The notes: generated by a model not told the origin, from the letters alone. Positions 25,470 through 33,980 are shown, counted from the stretch's first letter. The stretch is 64,000 bases of DNA from Thiomicrorhabdus sp041583835 (GCF_041583835.1 NZ_JBFHFC010000006.1:1-64000); one strand, 5' to 3'. Numbers and translations: made by a program.

Positions 25470-26223
25470 TTCCACAAACACCGTGACCGCCGGAGCGGAA
25501 ACCATGGAAAACAAAACCAAAACACGCTTACAGGATTATCAATTAATCGCCCAAAACGGTTTATGGAAAAACAATCAGGCGTTGGTTGCCCTACTCGGTT
25601 TATGTCCGCTATTGGCGGTTTCCAACAACACCGTCAATGGCCTAGGCTTGGGTTTGGCTACCTTACTGGTACTGATGACTTCCAACATTCTGGTTTCCCT
25701 GATCCGTAAGCATGTCTCGGACGAAATCCGTATTCCGGTTTTCATCGCCATTATCGCGACGGCCGTCACCATCATCGACCTTTTGATGAACGCTTATTTC
25801 CATACTCTGCACGGTATATTGGGTATTTTCATCCCTCTAATCGTCACCAACTGCGCCATTCTGGGACGAGCCGAAGCCTATGCATCCAAGAACTCCTTAG
25901 ACAAAGCCGCATTGGATGCTTTCTTCATGGGACTCGGGTTCCTGTTCATTCTGGTTCTGTTAGGCGCCTTACGTGAAATGATCGGAAACGGCACTCTATT
26001 CGACCAGGCATACCTTATGTTCGGCGAGAGTGCACGCAGCTGGACGATTCATTTCGGCGGCGACTATCAAGGCGTCTTATTGGCCATTCTTCCGCCCGGT
26101 GCCTTTATAGGACTCGGGTTGCTAATCGCATTCAAAAACTATGTGGATGCCAAAAAAGTGACCAAGCAACAAAACCAGCTTGGCATTCAAGTAGCCGTAT
26201 CGACGCCGATGCAGCCAAAATAA
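25462..26223 (+). CDS. rsxE: Rsx/Rnf complex membrane subunit E
   Basis: The 253-residue integral membrane protein is homologous to RsxA, in inverted topology, with conserved GLCPLLAVSNNTVNGLG and IVTNCAILGRAEAYA segments whose cysteines share the intramembrane iron-sulfur cluster with RsxA. Six helices are visible. The N-terminus is about 20 residues longer than in E. coli, and an internal ATG (MENKTK, 25504) is an alternative start. It completes the rsxABCDGE set, so the complex should be whole. Confidence 0.94.
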   Translation: MSDSTNTVTAGAETMENKTKTRLQDYQLIAQNGLWKNNQALVALLGLCPLLAVSNNTVNGLGLGLATLLVLMTSNILVSLIRKHVSDEIRIPVFIAIIATAVTIIDLLMNAYFHTLHGILGIFIPLIVTNCAILGRAEAYASKNSLDKAALDAFFMGLGFLFILVLLGALREMIGNGTLFDQAYLMFGESARSWTIHFGGDYQGVLLAILPPGAFIGLGLLIAFKNYVDAKKVTKQQNQLGIQVAVSTPMQPK

Positions 26224-26270
26224 AAATGAACGACGGTAAAAAATAGCGACTCAACGCAAAACGAATAGTT

Positions 26271-26903
26271 ATGAATAAACAAAAACGCTTGGAAATCTTC
26301 GAACGCCTCAGTGAAGCGATTCCCGAACCGGAAACCGAACTCAACTACAGTACGCCGTTCGAATTATTGATCGCGGTAATTCTGTCCGCCCAGGCAACCG
26401 ATAAAGGCGTCAACATCGCTACGGACAAACTGTTTCCGGTCGCCAATACCCCGGAAGCGATTTACGCACTAGGTGTAGACGGGCTCAAAGAGTACATCAA
26501 AACCATCGGATTATTTAACACCAAAGCCGAAAACATCATCAAAACCTGTAAGATGTTGATCGATCTGCACGGTTCCCAGATACCGGATAACCGTCCTGAC
26601 TTGGAAGCGTTGCCGGGAGTTGGTCGAAAAACCGCCAATGTAGTGCTCAATACCGCCTTCGGCCAACCGACGATGGCGGTCGATACCCATATATTCCGCG
26701 TGTCTAACCGCACCAAGCTCGCACCCGGCAAAAATGTTTTGGAAGTGGAAAAGAACCTGCTTAAATTCGTTCCCAAACAGTATCTGATTCCGGCGCATCA
26801 CCTCTTGATTTTACACGGCCGTTATACCTGCACTGCACGCAAACCCCGTTGTGGTGCCTGTTGTATCTACGACTTGTGCGAATATAAAGACAAAACCGAA
26901 TAA
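26271..26903 (+). CDS. nth: Endonuclease III
   Basis: Nth removes oxidised pyrimidines from DNA and nicks the abasic site. The 210-residue protein has the helix-hairpin-helix with catalytic lysine (LPGVGRKTANVV), the catalytic aspartate (VDTHIFRVSNR), and a C-terminal 4Fe-4S cluster motif with spacing C-x6-C-x2-C-x5-C (CTARKPRCGACCIYDLC). Length equals the E. coli enzyme. It lies 47 bases after rsxE, the same order as in E. coli, where nth ends the rsx operon. Confidence 0.95.
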   Translation: MNKQKRLEIFERLSEAIPEPETELNYSTPFELLIAVILSAQATDKGVNIATDKLFPVANTPEAIYALGVDGLKEYIKTIGLFNTKAENIIKTCKMLIDLHGSQIPDNRPDLEALPGVGRKTANVVLNTAFGQPTMAVDTHIFRVSNRTKLAPGKNVLEVEKNLLKFVPKQYLIPAHHLLILHGRYTCTARKPRCGACCIYDLCEYKDKTE

Positions 26904-26929
26904 ACTTTAAACCAGTAGGCCCGTTAGCT

Positions 26930-27361
26930 ATGTTTTATACCTCCGAACGTGATCGACTCCGCCAATTTTACGCCGACACCTGGAACAAAGCTCGCACCGG
27001 TCAGCCGATGGATGCGATGGAACAAATGGTGGCGCGAGTCATTGAAATGCACCCCGAATACCACAACATGCTCAGCAACGAAAAACATCTGGGCAACGAA
27101 TACAAACCCGAAGACGGCGAAACCAACCCTTTCCTGCACATGGGCATGCATCTGGCCTTGCAGGAACAAGTGGCACTGGATCGCCCCCACGGCATCAGAG
27201 CCGTCTACGAACAACTCGGACAACGTTTAGGCGACGTTCAAGCAACTGAACACGCCATGATGGACTGTCTGGCGGAATCCTTATGGATTGCGCAACGCGA
27301 CCAGATCGAACCCGACGAACAGGCTTATTTACGCTGTTTACAAACCTTACTGATTAAATAA
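26930..27361 (+). CDS. DUF1841 family protein
   Basis: The 143-residue cytoplasmic protein matches the proteobacterial DUF1841 family: an opening FYTSERDRLRQFYADTW, the segment NPFLHMGMHLALQEQVALDRP and the closing ATEHAMMDCLAESLW. Several conserved histidines and acidic residues (HPEYHNML, HMGMH, EHAMMD) could bind a metal, but no function is established. It follows nth with 26 bases between them and is probably cotranscribed. No signal peptide or membrane helix is seen. Confidence 0.8.
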   Translation: MFYTSERDRLRQFYADTWNKARTGQPMDAMEQMVARVIEMHPEYHNMLSNEKHLGNEYKPEDGETNPFLHMGMHLALQEQVALDRPHGIRAVYEQLGQRLGDVQATEHAMMDCLAESLWIAQRDQIEPDEQAYLRCLQTLLIK

Positions 27362-27394
27362 CTAATTAACCTAACCGTATAATCGAGCTGCCCG

Positions 27395-28342
27395 ATGAGA
27401 ACTTCTTCCGTAATAAGCACCACCTGCAACTTAAGGTCCCCTGTCCGCTTTTTCCTGTTAGCGTTTATGCTGGCGGGATTGTTTTTCAATCAGGTTCAAG
27501 CCAATACCGAAACTACGGCGACATCCAACGTCTTTGTCTCGAGCGACTGGGTCGGCAAAAACCAAGATAAACTGGTTTTAATTGATTTAAGTTCTCAACA
27601 GGCTTATCAGAAATATCATCTACCCAATGCGCTCTGGGTTAATTACGATTGGTTGATTCGACCTCAAAACGGTCTAGCACTCAGCGGGGGCCCTAAATAT
27701 ATGGCAATGGTGCTTTCGCAACTCGGGATTAAACCTGAAGATCACATCGTACTCTACGACGACATCGGCAACCTCAATGCAAGCCGCCTCTACTGGGAGC
27801 TGAAAAAAATCAATCACGCCCAGGTAAATATGATGGACGGTGGAATTGTCGATTGGATTCTGCAAGGTAAGCCGGTCACTCAAAGCATTCCTAAACGTTT
27901 GCCGATTAGTCATTATCCGATTCCCGAACAGGACTCGACGGATCGATTGACCGCCGACAAAAAAGAAATTCAAGCTGCGATTGAGAACGCAAACATCGCT
28001 CTACTGGATGCCCGTAGCGAGCCGGAATACATCGGAGACCGTAAACAAAAACGCACCGGTCATATCCCGACGGCCGTTTGGTTTGACTGGAGTCAGGCAC
28101 TGGATGTTAACAACGGTTACAAACAAGCCTCTCAAGAAAGCCTACTTAAGCAATTGAATACACTAGGAATTTCTACTAAACAGCAACCAATCATCGTTTA
28201 CTGCAATTCGGGACACCGCGCCTCGCGCAGTATGGCAATGCTGGAAAGTTTGGGATATACCAACGTTAAACTGTATGACGGCTCCATGCAGGAGTACGGG
28301 ATTGATAAGAGCTTACCTTTAACGGTTGGTAAAACGCCATAA
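27395..28342 (+). CDS. Exported two-domain sulfurtransferase (rhodanese family)
   Basis: The 315-residue protein has an N-terminal hydrophobic segment (FFLLAFMLAGLFFNQVQA) that should export it, then two rhodanese domains. The first (about 45-160) lacks the catalytic cysteine; the second ends in the active-site loop CNSGHR (VYCNSGHRASRSMAML, near residue 269). This is the layout of thiosulfate or 3-mercaptopyruvate sulfurtransferases. A CNSGHR loop is neither the classic rhodanese CRKGVT nor MST CGSGVT, so the substrate is open. A periplasmic location fits handling of thiosulfate or sulfane sulfur, relevant if the host is a sulfur oxidiser. It follows DUF1841 by 33 bases. Confidence 0.85.
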   Translation: MRTSSVISTTCNLRSPVRFFLLAFMLAGLFFNQVQANTETTATSNVFVSSDWVGKNQDKLVLIDLSSQQAYQKYHLPNALWVNYDWLIRPQNGLALSGGPKYMAMVLSQLGIKPEDHIVLYDDIGNLNASRLYWELKKINHAQVNMMDGGIVDWILQGKPVTQSIPKRLPISHYPIPEQDSTDRLTADKKEIQAAIENANIALLDARSEPEYIGDRKQKRTGHIPTAVWFDWSQALDVNNGYKQASQESLLKQLNTLGISTKQQPIIVYCNSGHRASRSMAMLESLGYTNVKLYDGSMQEYGIDKSLPLTVGKTP

Positions 28343-28378
28343 TCAAATATTTAAAAAGCGACTTAAAAGGAAAACAAC

Positions 28379-28603
28379 ATGGAATTGTCACCTGTAAAAC
28401 GTGCTTTGCGAAACAGTATTGTCATCAGCTTGGTGGTTGGGGCAATTGTGGTCTATCAAGGCGAAGGGGTTAGCAAAAGCATCTTCACCGCCCTATTTAC
28501 CTTTGCGGTGACCTTTCCGGCGCTTTGGCTTTCGTTTCGCTATACTCAAAGCCTGGTGGACAAATACAAAGCGCCCGACAACCGGGACGATTCGGAAGGT
28601 TGA
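28379..28603 (+). CDS. Small two-helix membrane protein
   Basis: The 74-residue protein has two hydrophobic segments, about residues 10-27 (NSIVISLVVGAIVVYQ) and 33-54 (KSIFTALFTFAVTFPALWLS), and a polar acidic tail. AAAAGGA lies at a good distance before the ATG, so translation is likely. It lies 36 bases after the sulfurtransferase and ends before a terminator, so it appears to be the last gene of that transcript. No family was recognised with confidence. Confidence 0.6.
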   Translation: MELSPVKRALRNSIVISLVVGAIVVYQGEGVSKSIFTALFTFAVTFPALWLSFRYTQSLVDKYKAPDNRDDSEG

Positions 28604-28634
28604 ATCAATAACAGATTTAAGTGTATCGATTCTT

Positions 28635-28660
28635 AAAAATGGGCAGAGCCGCCCATTTTT
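28635..28660. terminator. Bidirectional terminator
   Basis: AAAAATGGGC and GCCCATTTTT pair around AGAGCC. It separates the plus-strand rsx/nth side from the converging GNAT-C39 gene. Confidence 0.85.
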
Positions 28661-28693
28661 AAAATCGCTTTAAACTCCCCGCTTTCAACCAAC

Positions 28694-29809
28694 CTATCTA
28701 CTTTGATCATTCCTGTCGGAAATCACCAGCAACGCCCGCAAACGCTTCTGTCCAAAACGGGCCATTTCACGGAACATTTTCTTATCTATCGGAATCTGCT
28801 GAAAGTCCGTCTGGCTCAAGTGCGGATCTTCGATCGGTTCCGGATCGTTGATGTAAACAAATCGATCATCCGAAGACGCCACGTAAATCCAATGCGGTGC
28901 CTTATTGCGATTAAGCCGCCAAGTACTGATCAACGCAATGACCGGATGATCGGTCTGTAAAATCGCATCCAGTTCTTCGGATTCCAAGTCATGTATAAAG
29001 ACCTGTATGCCGGTCTGTTCGATCTGAGCCAGAAAATCCTGATGCACAAGCTGAATAACGGCTTTTTTCTCTTCGTCTCTAACACCGTCGAGAAAAGGCG
29101 CGTCGCTGCGATTCATATACAAACTCACCTGCAAGCCTCTTTGCCACGCGCTCAATGCCAAGCCATGCGGAGAACAACCGCCGTGCCCCGAAGTCATGAA
29201 GATCGTCGTCGCCTCACGCCAGATTTGCAGCTCCTCACGTCGAGTCATTTCATAATCGGGCTTAAGGGTTTTAATCGCCATCATTAACGAAGCGGGGCCG
29301 CAGGTGAACTCGGTTGTTTGCTGATAATAAGGCTTAGGCTTGCTCAGTTGGGCAGCACTGGAGTGAATGCGTTTTTCCATGCGCAAAGCATCGGAACCGT
29401 CTTCGTAGTAGCCACGGATATTACCGACTACCCGATAGCCCTGCTTTTCATATAATTTCTTAGCTGCGGCATTGTCTACGTTCACTTCCAAACGCATATA
29501 GACACAATGCTTGGCCGCCGCCGCTTTTTCCGCAAACGCCAACAATTGCAAGGCATAACCTTTGCCTTGAAACTCCGGCAACAAGGCAATCGAATAAAGC
29601 CGTCCCAAGTTGGTTCCGGTACGATACAAGATCAATACATAACCGATCACCTCCTCGTCGCCCAATACCCATAAATCGTGCGAACCGGGTTTGATGAAGT
29701 TTTGGAAACTTCGTCTCGATAAACGGTCAGTGCTAAAACTGATTTTTTCAATTTCCAATAAGGCAGGGATGTCTTTAGAACCGGCCGCTCTAATTGTCGG
29801 AGATTTCAC
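28694..29809 (-). CDS. GNAT acetyltransferase fused to a C39-like cysteine peptidase
   Basis: The 371-residue protein joins two enzymes. Residues 1-145 are a GNAT domain with the acetyl-CoA loop (ALLPEFQGKGYALQLLAFAE) and a RimI-like C-terminal half (RLEVNVDNAAAKKLYEKQGY). Residues about 155-371 are a papain-like C39-type domain with the nucleophile in QTTEFTCGPASLMMA, the histidine in APHWIYV and the aspartate in YINDPEP, so the triad looks complete. The start is GTG at 29809, overlapping the upstream DUF2817 stop by four bases (GTGA), implying coupling. GNAT domains can form amide bonds, and C39 peptidases trim leader peptides, so a peptide substrate is plausible. No substrate gene was found. 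Confidence 0.85.
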   Translation of the reverse strand: MKSPTIRAAGSKDIPALLEIEKISFSTDRLSRRSFQNFIKPGSHDLWVLGDEEVIGYVLILYRTGTNLGRLYSIALLPEFQGKGYALQLLAFAEKAAAAKHCVYMRLEVNVDNAAAKKLYEKQGYRVVGNIRGYYEDGSDALRMEKRIHSSAAQLSKPKPYYQQTTEFTCGPASLMMAIKTLKPDYEMTRREELQIWREATTIFMTSGHGGCSPHGLALSAWQRGLQVSLYMNRSDAPFLDGVRDEEKKAVIQLVHQDFLAQIEQTGIQVFIHDLESEELDAILQTDHPVIALISTWRLNRNKAPHWIYVASSDDRFVYINDPEPIEDPHLSQTDFQQIPIDKKMFREMARFGQKRLRALLVISDRNDQSR

Positions 29810-30912
29810 TCGGTCATTCCCGATAAAGCCATTGCAATCACCTGTCTGGCACGGAACAAAACCTGTTGTTGCCAACTGGGTTCAAATGGATAAAAAAACG
29901 CTTTCATACTCTGTACCGTAGTCGACTGTACATCCCGAGTCTGCCCGGGTTTCAAGGACTGATGGTAAAGTTGCTCCTTGAGCAGCTCTGCAATCAAATC
30001 TTTTACGGCATAGGTGCCGTATTCCAAAGTCACGAAACAACCTCGATCCCCGACAACCTCGTGCCAGTGGTAGTCCAACAACCCTAGTTTGGGTGCCGAA
30101 CAGGACTCTCCCAGATGCGCCGAATAAGCGTTGTCACCGTACAAGTGTTTCGCCCAATAAAAACCGCCGCTATCAGGCTGATGATCGTTTATGATTTCGC
30201 CATAGCCATAAGGCCCTAAACCGGTATGTACGTCAATCACGGAGATACGTTGTGCGGTTTTAAAAAAGCCGTGTTCGGTAATCTCTTCCAAGACCCGACG
30301 CGACCAGGATGGCTGCGAACCACCATAGAATAACCCGGCCGCATCTTGATACTGGCCCCGGGTAGCCTGTTCGACAAATTCATTGAAGTCCATCCCGTCC
30401 CATAAGGTTTCCAGACCTTCTTGCGACAGCAAATCCAAATCGTCAAGTTTCATACTCAAAGATTCATAACCTGCGTGAATCGGCAACGGCTCGTTAAAAT
30501 CGATGAAATTGCGGTTTAGGTCAATGCCTTCATGATCGCAACGACGCACCCAAGCGAACCCCCACGGATTCATGGCATGAATCATCACGACACCTAAATC
30601 GGGCTGTTCAAGCAAAACGTCGCTCAGTAAACTCAAATTGTCCGTTTGCACAGCCGAACCGGTAAACCCTTCTACGCCGTGAGTACCGGAAATCAACACC
30701 AGCACATTGTCTGGATCGGCTTTTTGTCCCAGAAAGACAACATCGCAAAACAGCGCTTCGCCCTGCGGACCTGCCAGAGGATGCGCAAATTCCTGACGAT
30801 CGACAATCAACGCTTCAGAGACGTTATTCAGACTTTCTAGAAATTGATTTCGGCACGAACCATAGGATTGCTTGAAGTAATTCAAGTGCATTTCGGACAA
30901 CAGGTTTAACAT
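29806..30912 (-). CDS. DUF2817 (M14-like) metallopeptidase-family protein
   Basis: The 368-residue protein belongs to the DUF2817 branch of zinc carboxypeptidase-like proteins: ISGTHGVEGFTGSAVQ supplies the H-x2-E zinc ligands, HEGIDLNRNFIDF the substrate-binding NRN segment, and VIDVHTGLGPYG the third zinc histidine. No signal peptide is present, so it should be cytoplasmic. It is probably an amide or peptide hydrolase. Its stop overlaps the GNAT-C39 gene, and its promoter region is shared with the divergent RimK-type ligase 145 bases away, tying hydrolase and ligase into one locus. Confidence 0.82.
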   Translation of the reverse strand: MLNLLSEMHLNYFKQSYGSCRNQFLESLNNVSEALIVDRQEFAHPLAGPQGEALFCDVVFLGQKADPDNVLVLISGTHGVEGFTGSAVQTDNLSLLSDVLLEQPDLGVVMIHAMNPWGFAWVRRCDHEGIDLNRNFIDFNEPLPIHAGYESLSMKLDDLDLLSQEGLETLWDGMDFNEFVEQATRGQYQDAAGLFYGGSQPSWSRRVLEEITEHGFFKTAQRISVIDVHTGLGPYGYGEIINDHQPDSGGFYWAKHLYGDNAYSAHLGESCSAPKLGLLDYHWHEVVGDRGCFVTLEYGTYAVKDLIAELLKEQLYHQSLKPGQTRDVQSTTVQSMKAFFYPFEPSWQQQVLFRARQVIAMALSGMTE

Positions 30913-31056
30913 ACAAAAACCCCATTAAGAAAGCTGAATCATACCGCGTAATTTTATCCGCTGACAAGCAACATTTTTATTATTCGGAGGGTATTGTGCT
31001 TTTGGTTTTTCTGCTGTAAAAAGCAACTTGAAAATCCTATTTTTTCGGAGCCGAAA

Positions 31057-32526
31057 ATGAGCAACTTTTATGTAGTGGTTGAGAACCTTAAAGACTGGCA
31101 GCCCTACTATCCCAGCAAGGATGTCATCACCTTTGACGACTACTTGCAGCGTGTCCAAAACACCGACAAAAAACGTGTACGCATCATTAACCTTTGCCGT
31201 GATTACCGTTACCTTAAAACCGGGTATTACTGCTCGCTTTTAGCCGAAGCGCGCGGCCATCACGTCTTTCCGTCGATCACCACGATCAATGACTTGGGGC
31301 GCAAATCCTTATCGGCGATTCAACTGGAAAAAACCGACAAACCTATCAAACGAATTCCGAACGGTGAAGAAGGCGATACGCTGACTTTCCGTTGTTGGTT
31401 CGGCCAGACATTGGATAAAAACCATTCGAAACTCGCGCAAATGATTTTCGAAAAGTTTCCGTGCCCGTTACTTGAAATCACCCTGATCTTTAAACACCAG
31501 TGGCAAATCAAACAGGTCAAACCGATTTCATTGCGCGCTCTGTCCGATGTACAGGAACAAGAAGCGTTTGCCAATGCGTTTGAAAAATTCAGCCTTAAAA
31601 TGTGGCGTAAACCTAAATCGAACAAAACCTACCGCTACGACATGGCGATTCTGGTCAACCCTGACGAAGCCATGCCGCCAAGCGATGCCAAGGCATTAAG
31701 TTTGTTTACCAAAGCCGCCCATAAATTGGGCATTGCCACCGAATTCATCACCCGCAAAGACTATATGAGACTGGCCGAATACGATGCTTTGTTTATTCGC
31801 GAAACGACGGCGGTGGACGATCACACCTATCAATTTGCTAAAAAAGGCGAGGCCGAAGGCTTGGTGGTGATTGACGATCCGACGTCGATACTTCGCTGTA
31901 CGAATAAAGTGTATCTTGCGGATCTGTTCAATACCCATAATATCCCGACGCCGAAAACCGAAATTCTGAACCAACCGAGTAAAAGCGCCTTACTAAACCT
32001 GCAAACCAAGATCGGATTACCGATGGTGCTTAAGATTCCCGACGGTTCTTTTTCGCGCGGCGTTATCAAAGTAGAAACGGCGGAAGAATTGGAGAAACAG
32101 GCAAAGCAACTTTTGAAAGAGTCGGCCATGCTGTTGGCGCAAGAGTTCATGTACACTCAATACGACTGGCGAATCGGCATACTCAATAACAGACCTATTT
32201 ACGCCTGTCGATACTATATGGTGGACGATCATTGGCAAATTTATAAACATGACATCGAAGCGGATACCCAATCCGGCATGTTCGATACCTTGCCGATTTT
32301 CGAAACGCCTAAACAAGTACTGGACGTCGCCTCAAAGGCGACTAAACTAATAGGAGACGGTTTTTACGGCGTCGACCTGAAACAGTCCGGCGATCGAGTG
32401 GTCGTTATTGAAGTGAACGACAACCCCAGTATCGAATATGACGTCGAAGATAAATACCTCGGCGATGAACTGTATACCGAAATAATGAAAGAATTTTTAC
32501 GCCGCCTGGAAACTAAAGGCCGTTAA
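31057..32526 (+). CDS. RimK-type ATP-grasp ligase with RLAN N-terminal domain
   Basis: The 489-residue protein starts MSNFYVVVENLKDWQPYYPS, with CGGAG upstream; an earlier in-frame start was rejected. Residues 1-170 match the RimK-like ATP-grasp N-terminal (RLAN) domain. The rest is an ATP-grasp ligase: NKVYLADLFNTHNIPTPKTE, a nucleotide-binding GLPMVLKIPDGSFSRGV, and metal-binding VVIEVNDNPSIEYDVED. ATP-grasp enzymes of this group activate a carboxylate and join it to an amine, often adding glutamate-like residues. The acceptor here is unknown. It is divergent from DUF2817/GNAT-C39 and cotranscribed with the RMD1 gene. It is much longer than classical RimK (about 300), so ribosomal protein S6 should not be assumed as substrate. 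Confidence 0.87.
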   Translation: MSNFYVVVENLKDWQPYYPSKDVITFDDYLQRVQNTDKKRVRIINLCRDYRYLKTGYYCSLLAEARGHHVFPSITTINDLGRKSLSAIQLEKTDKPIKRIPNGEEGDTLTFRCWFGQTLDKNHSKLAQMIFEKFPCPLLEITLIFKHQWQIKQVKPISLRALSDVQEQEAFANAFEKFSLKMWRKPKSNKTYRYDMAILVNPDEAMPPSDAKALSLFTKAAHKLGIATEFITRKDYMRLAEYDALFIRETTAVDDHTYQFAKKGEAEGLVVIDDPTSILRCTNKVYLADLFNTHNIPTPKTEILNQPSKSALLNLQTKIGLPMVLKIPDGSFSRGVIKVETAEELEKQAKQLLKESAMLLAQEFMYTQYDWRIGILNNRPIYACRYYMVDDHWQIYKHDIEADTQSGMFDTLPIFETPKQVLDVASKATKLIGDGFYGVDLKQSGDRVVVIEVNDNPSIEYDVEDKYLGDELYTEIMKEFLRRLETKGR

Positions 32527-32562
32527 CCTAACACAACCCATGAAATCCAAAGGATACAAAAC

Positions 32563-33357
32563 ATGAGTGTGAATCACGACATCTACGCTTTAAGCTACTG
32601 CGCCAACTTCAATTTTGAAGCGTTGCAACAGCACCTGCTTGAAAACCTGCGTTGCACCGCTTATCGCAAAGTACTGAATATCGACTGGAAACAAGGAGAC
32701 GTCTTCATTTTCGATTACGGCGTCGTGGTTTTTTTCAACGTGGAAGCCTCCGATCGTTTGGCATTGTTGCATAAACTCGAACCCTACGCCGTCAATACAT
32801 TGGACTACTTGGTCGAAGACGAGTTCACCTATTCGCTTAACTCGGAAAAACTTACCATCAAAGACGATCATATCTCGTTATGCGACGATGAAACCATGAC
32901 GCGCTTGGCAATCTCACACGGTATCGCCCAGTCCACTAAACTGGCACAGTTCGAATACCTGGTTCAGCAAACTATCAACGACACCGCCTATATTCCCAAG
33001 AACATCGCCGATACCGGAGCATCCAAACTCACTGGAAACCAATTAGCGAAACTTAGAGGCCGTTTGTTTATCACCAAAAGCAACATCATGCTCAACTACG
33101 ACCTGTTGGACGTTCCCGATTTCTTCTGGGAATATCCGGAACTGGATCATTTATACGTTATGGTTTCGGATTATCTGGAAATCAAACAACGGATTGAGGT
33201 GCTCAGTAAAAAACTGGAAACGATCCATGAACTGTTCGATATGATGGCCGAAGAACAGAAACATAAACACTCATCCCTGCTTGAGTGGATCATTATCTGG
33301 TTGATCGCATTCGAAATCCTGGTCACCATATTCCATGACCTGCTGGGGTACATCTAA
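32563..33357 (+). CDS. RMD1/DUF155 family membrane protein
   Basis: The 264-residue protein matches the RMD1/DUF155 family best known from yeast mitochondrial and sporulation proteins: DVFIFDYGVVVFFNV near residue 50, NIMLNYDLLDVPDFFWE and a coiled-coil-like segment (EVLSKKLETIHELFDMM). One C-terminal membrane helix (LEWIIIWLIAFEILVTIF) anchors it, with nearly all the protein in the cytoplasm. Bacterial members have no established role. It lies 36 bases after the ATP-grasp gene and is probably cotranscribed. Confidence 0.85.
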   Translation: MSVNHDIYALSYCANFNFEALQQHLLENLRCTAYRKVLNIDWKQGDVFIFDYGVVVFFNVEASDRLALLHKLEPYAVNTLDYLVEDEFTYSLNSEKLTIKDDHISLCDDETMTRLAISHGIAQSTKLAQFEYLVQQTINDTAYIPKNIADTGASKLTGNQLAKLRGRLFITKSNIMLNYDLLDVPDFFWEYPELDHLYVMVSDYLEIKQRIEVLSKKLETIHELFDMMAEEQKHKHSSLLEWIIIWLIAFEILVTIFHDLLGYI

Positions 33358-33493
33358 CACCAACCGTCTGAACAAACAAAACGATAATTAAACCGAACGG
33401 TCTTGTTCGGTTTAATTTAAAGAACGCGCTACTCAAATTTTAGAACGCCGTACGAACCGTCACGATAAATAACTTTTATATCTGACAAAGTCC

Positions 33494-33521
33494 TTGACTT
33501 AATTGGGAATCAGAGTATAGT
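33494..33521 (+). promoter_or_regulatory. Strong sigma-70 promoter of the cold-shock gene
   Basis: TTGACT at 33494-33499 and TATAGT at 33516-33521 are separated by 16 bases. A start near 33528 would give a leader of about 143 bases before the cold-shock ATG, similar to the long regulatory 5' leaders of cspA-type genes. Confidence 0.7.
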
Positions 33522-33670
33522 CAATCGAGTTGGAAGTTTGTCTTCTATTTATGCGTTCCATTTCGATGTCTTTTTAGTCTAGTCCTGTTCTTCATAAGTA
33601 ATAACCACATTTCCATCCGTAAGCCTTTTTGAAGGCCAATTACTTTTTAAAATTTTTATAGGATACTACT

Positions 33671-33880
33671 ATGTCTAATACAACTACAGGCACCGTTAAA
33701 TGGTTCAACGAAACAAAAGGTTTCGGTTTCATCGAACAAGAAAATGGACCAGATGTTTTTGCACATTTCAATGCAATCACTGGTACTGGATTCAAAACTT
33801 TGACTGAAGGTCAAAAAGTTGAATTCACTGTTACTCAGGGTCAAAAAGGTCCTCAGGCAGAGAACATCGTAGCGCTTTAA
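33671..33880 (+). CDS. CspA-family cold-shock protein
   Basis: The 69-residue protein is a single cold-shock domain: GTVKWFNETKGFGFIEQ contains RNP1 (KGFGFI), and DVFAHFNAI is RNP2, with Ala where most family members have Val. It binds single-stranded nucleic acids and acts as an RNA chaperone. A strong promoter and a leader of about 143 bases precede it, and a hairpin terminator follows, so it is a one-gene unit. Several CspA paralogues are usual in this class; whether this one is cold-induced cannot be seen, though the long leader is suggestive. Confidence 0.93.
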   Translation: MSNTTTGTVKWFNETKGFGFIEQENGPDVFAHFNAITGTGFKTLTEGQKVEFTVTQGQKGPQAENIVAL

Positions 33881-33950
33881 TTTAAGACGCTATTTGGCCT
33901 GATATCACAGGCCGGCCTCAACCACATTGCGGGGATTGAGGGAATTTAAA

Positions 33951-33980
33951 AGGCGAGGCCATTTTGGTCTCGCCTTTTTT
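33951..33980 (+). terminator. Terminator downstream of the cold-shock gene
   Basis: AGGCGAGGCC pairs with GGTCTCGCCT (one G-U pair) and is followed by TTTTTATT on the plus strand. Confidence 0.8.
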
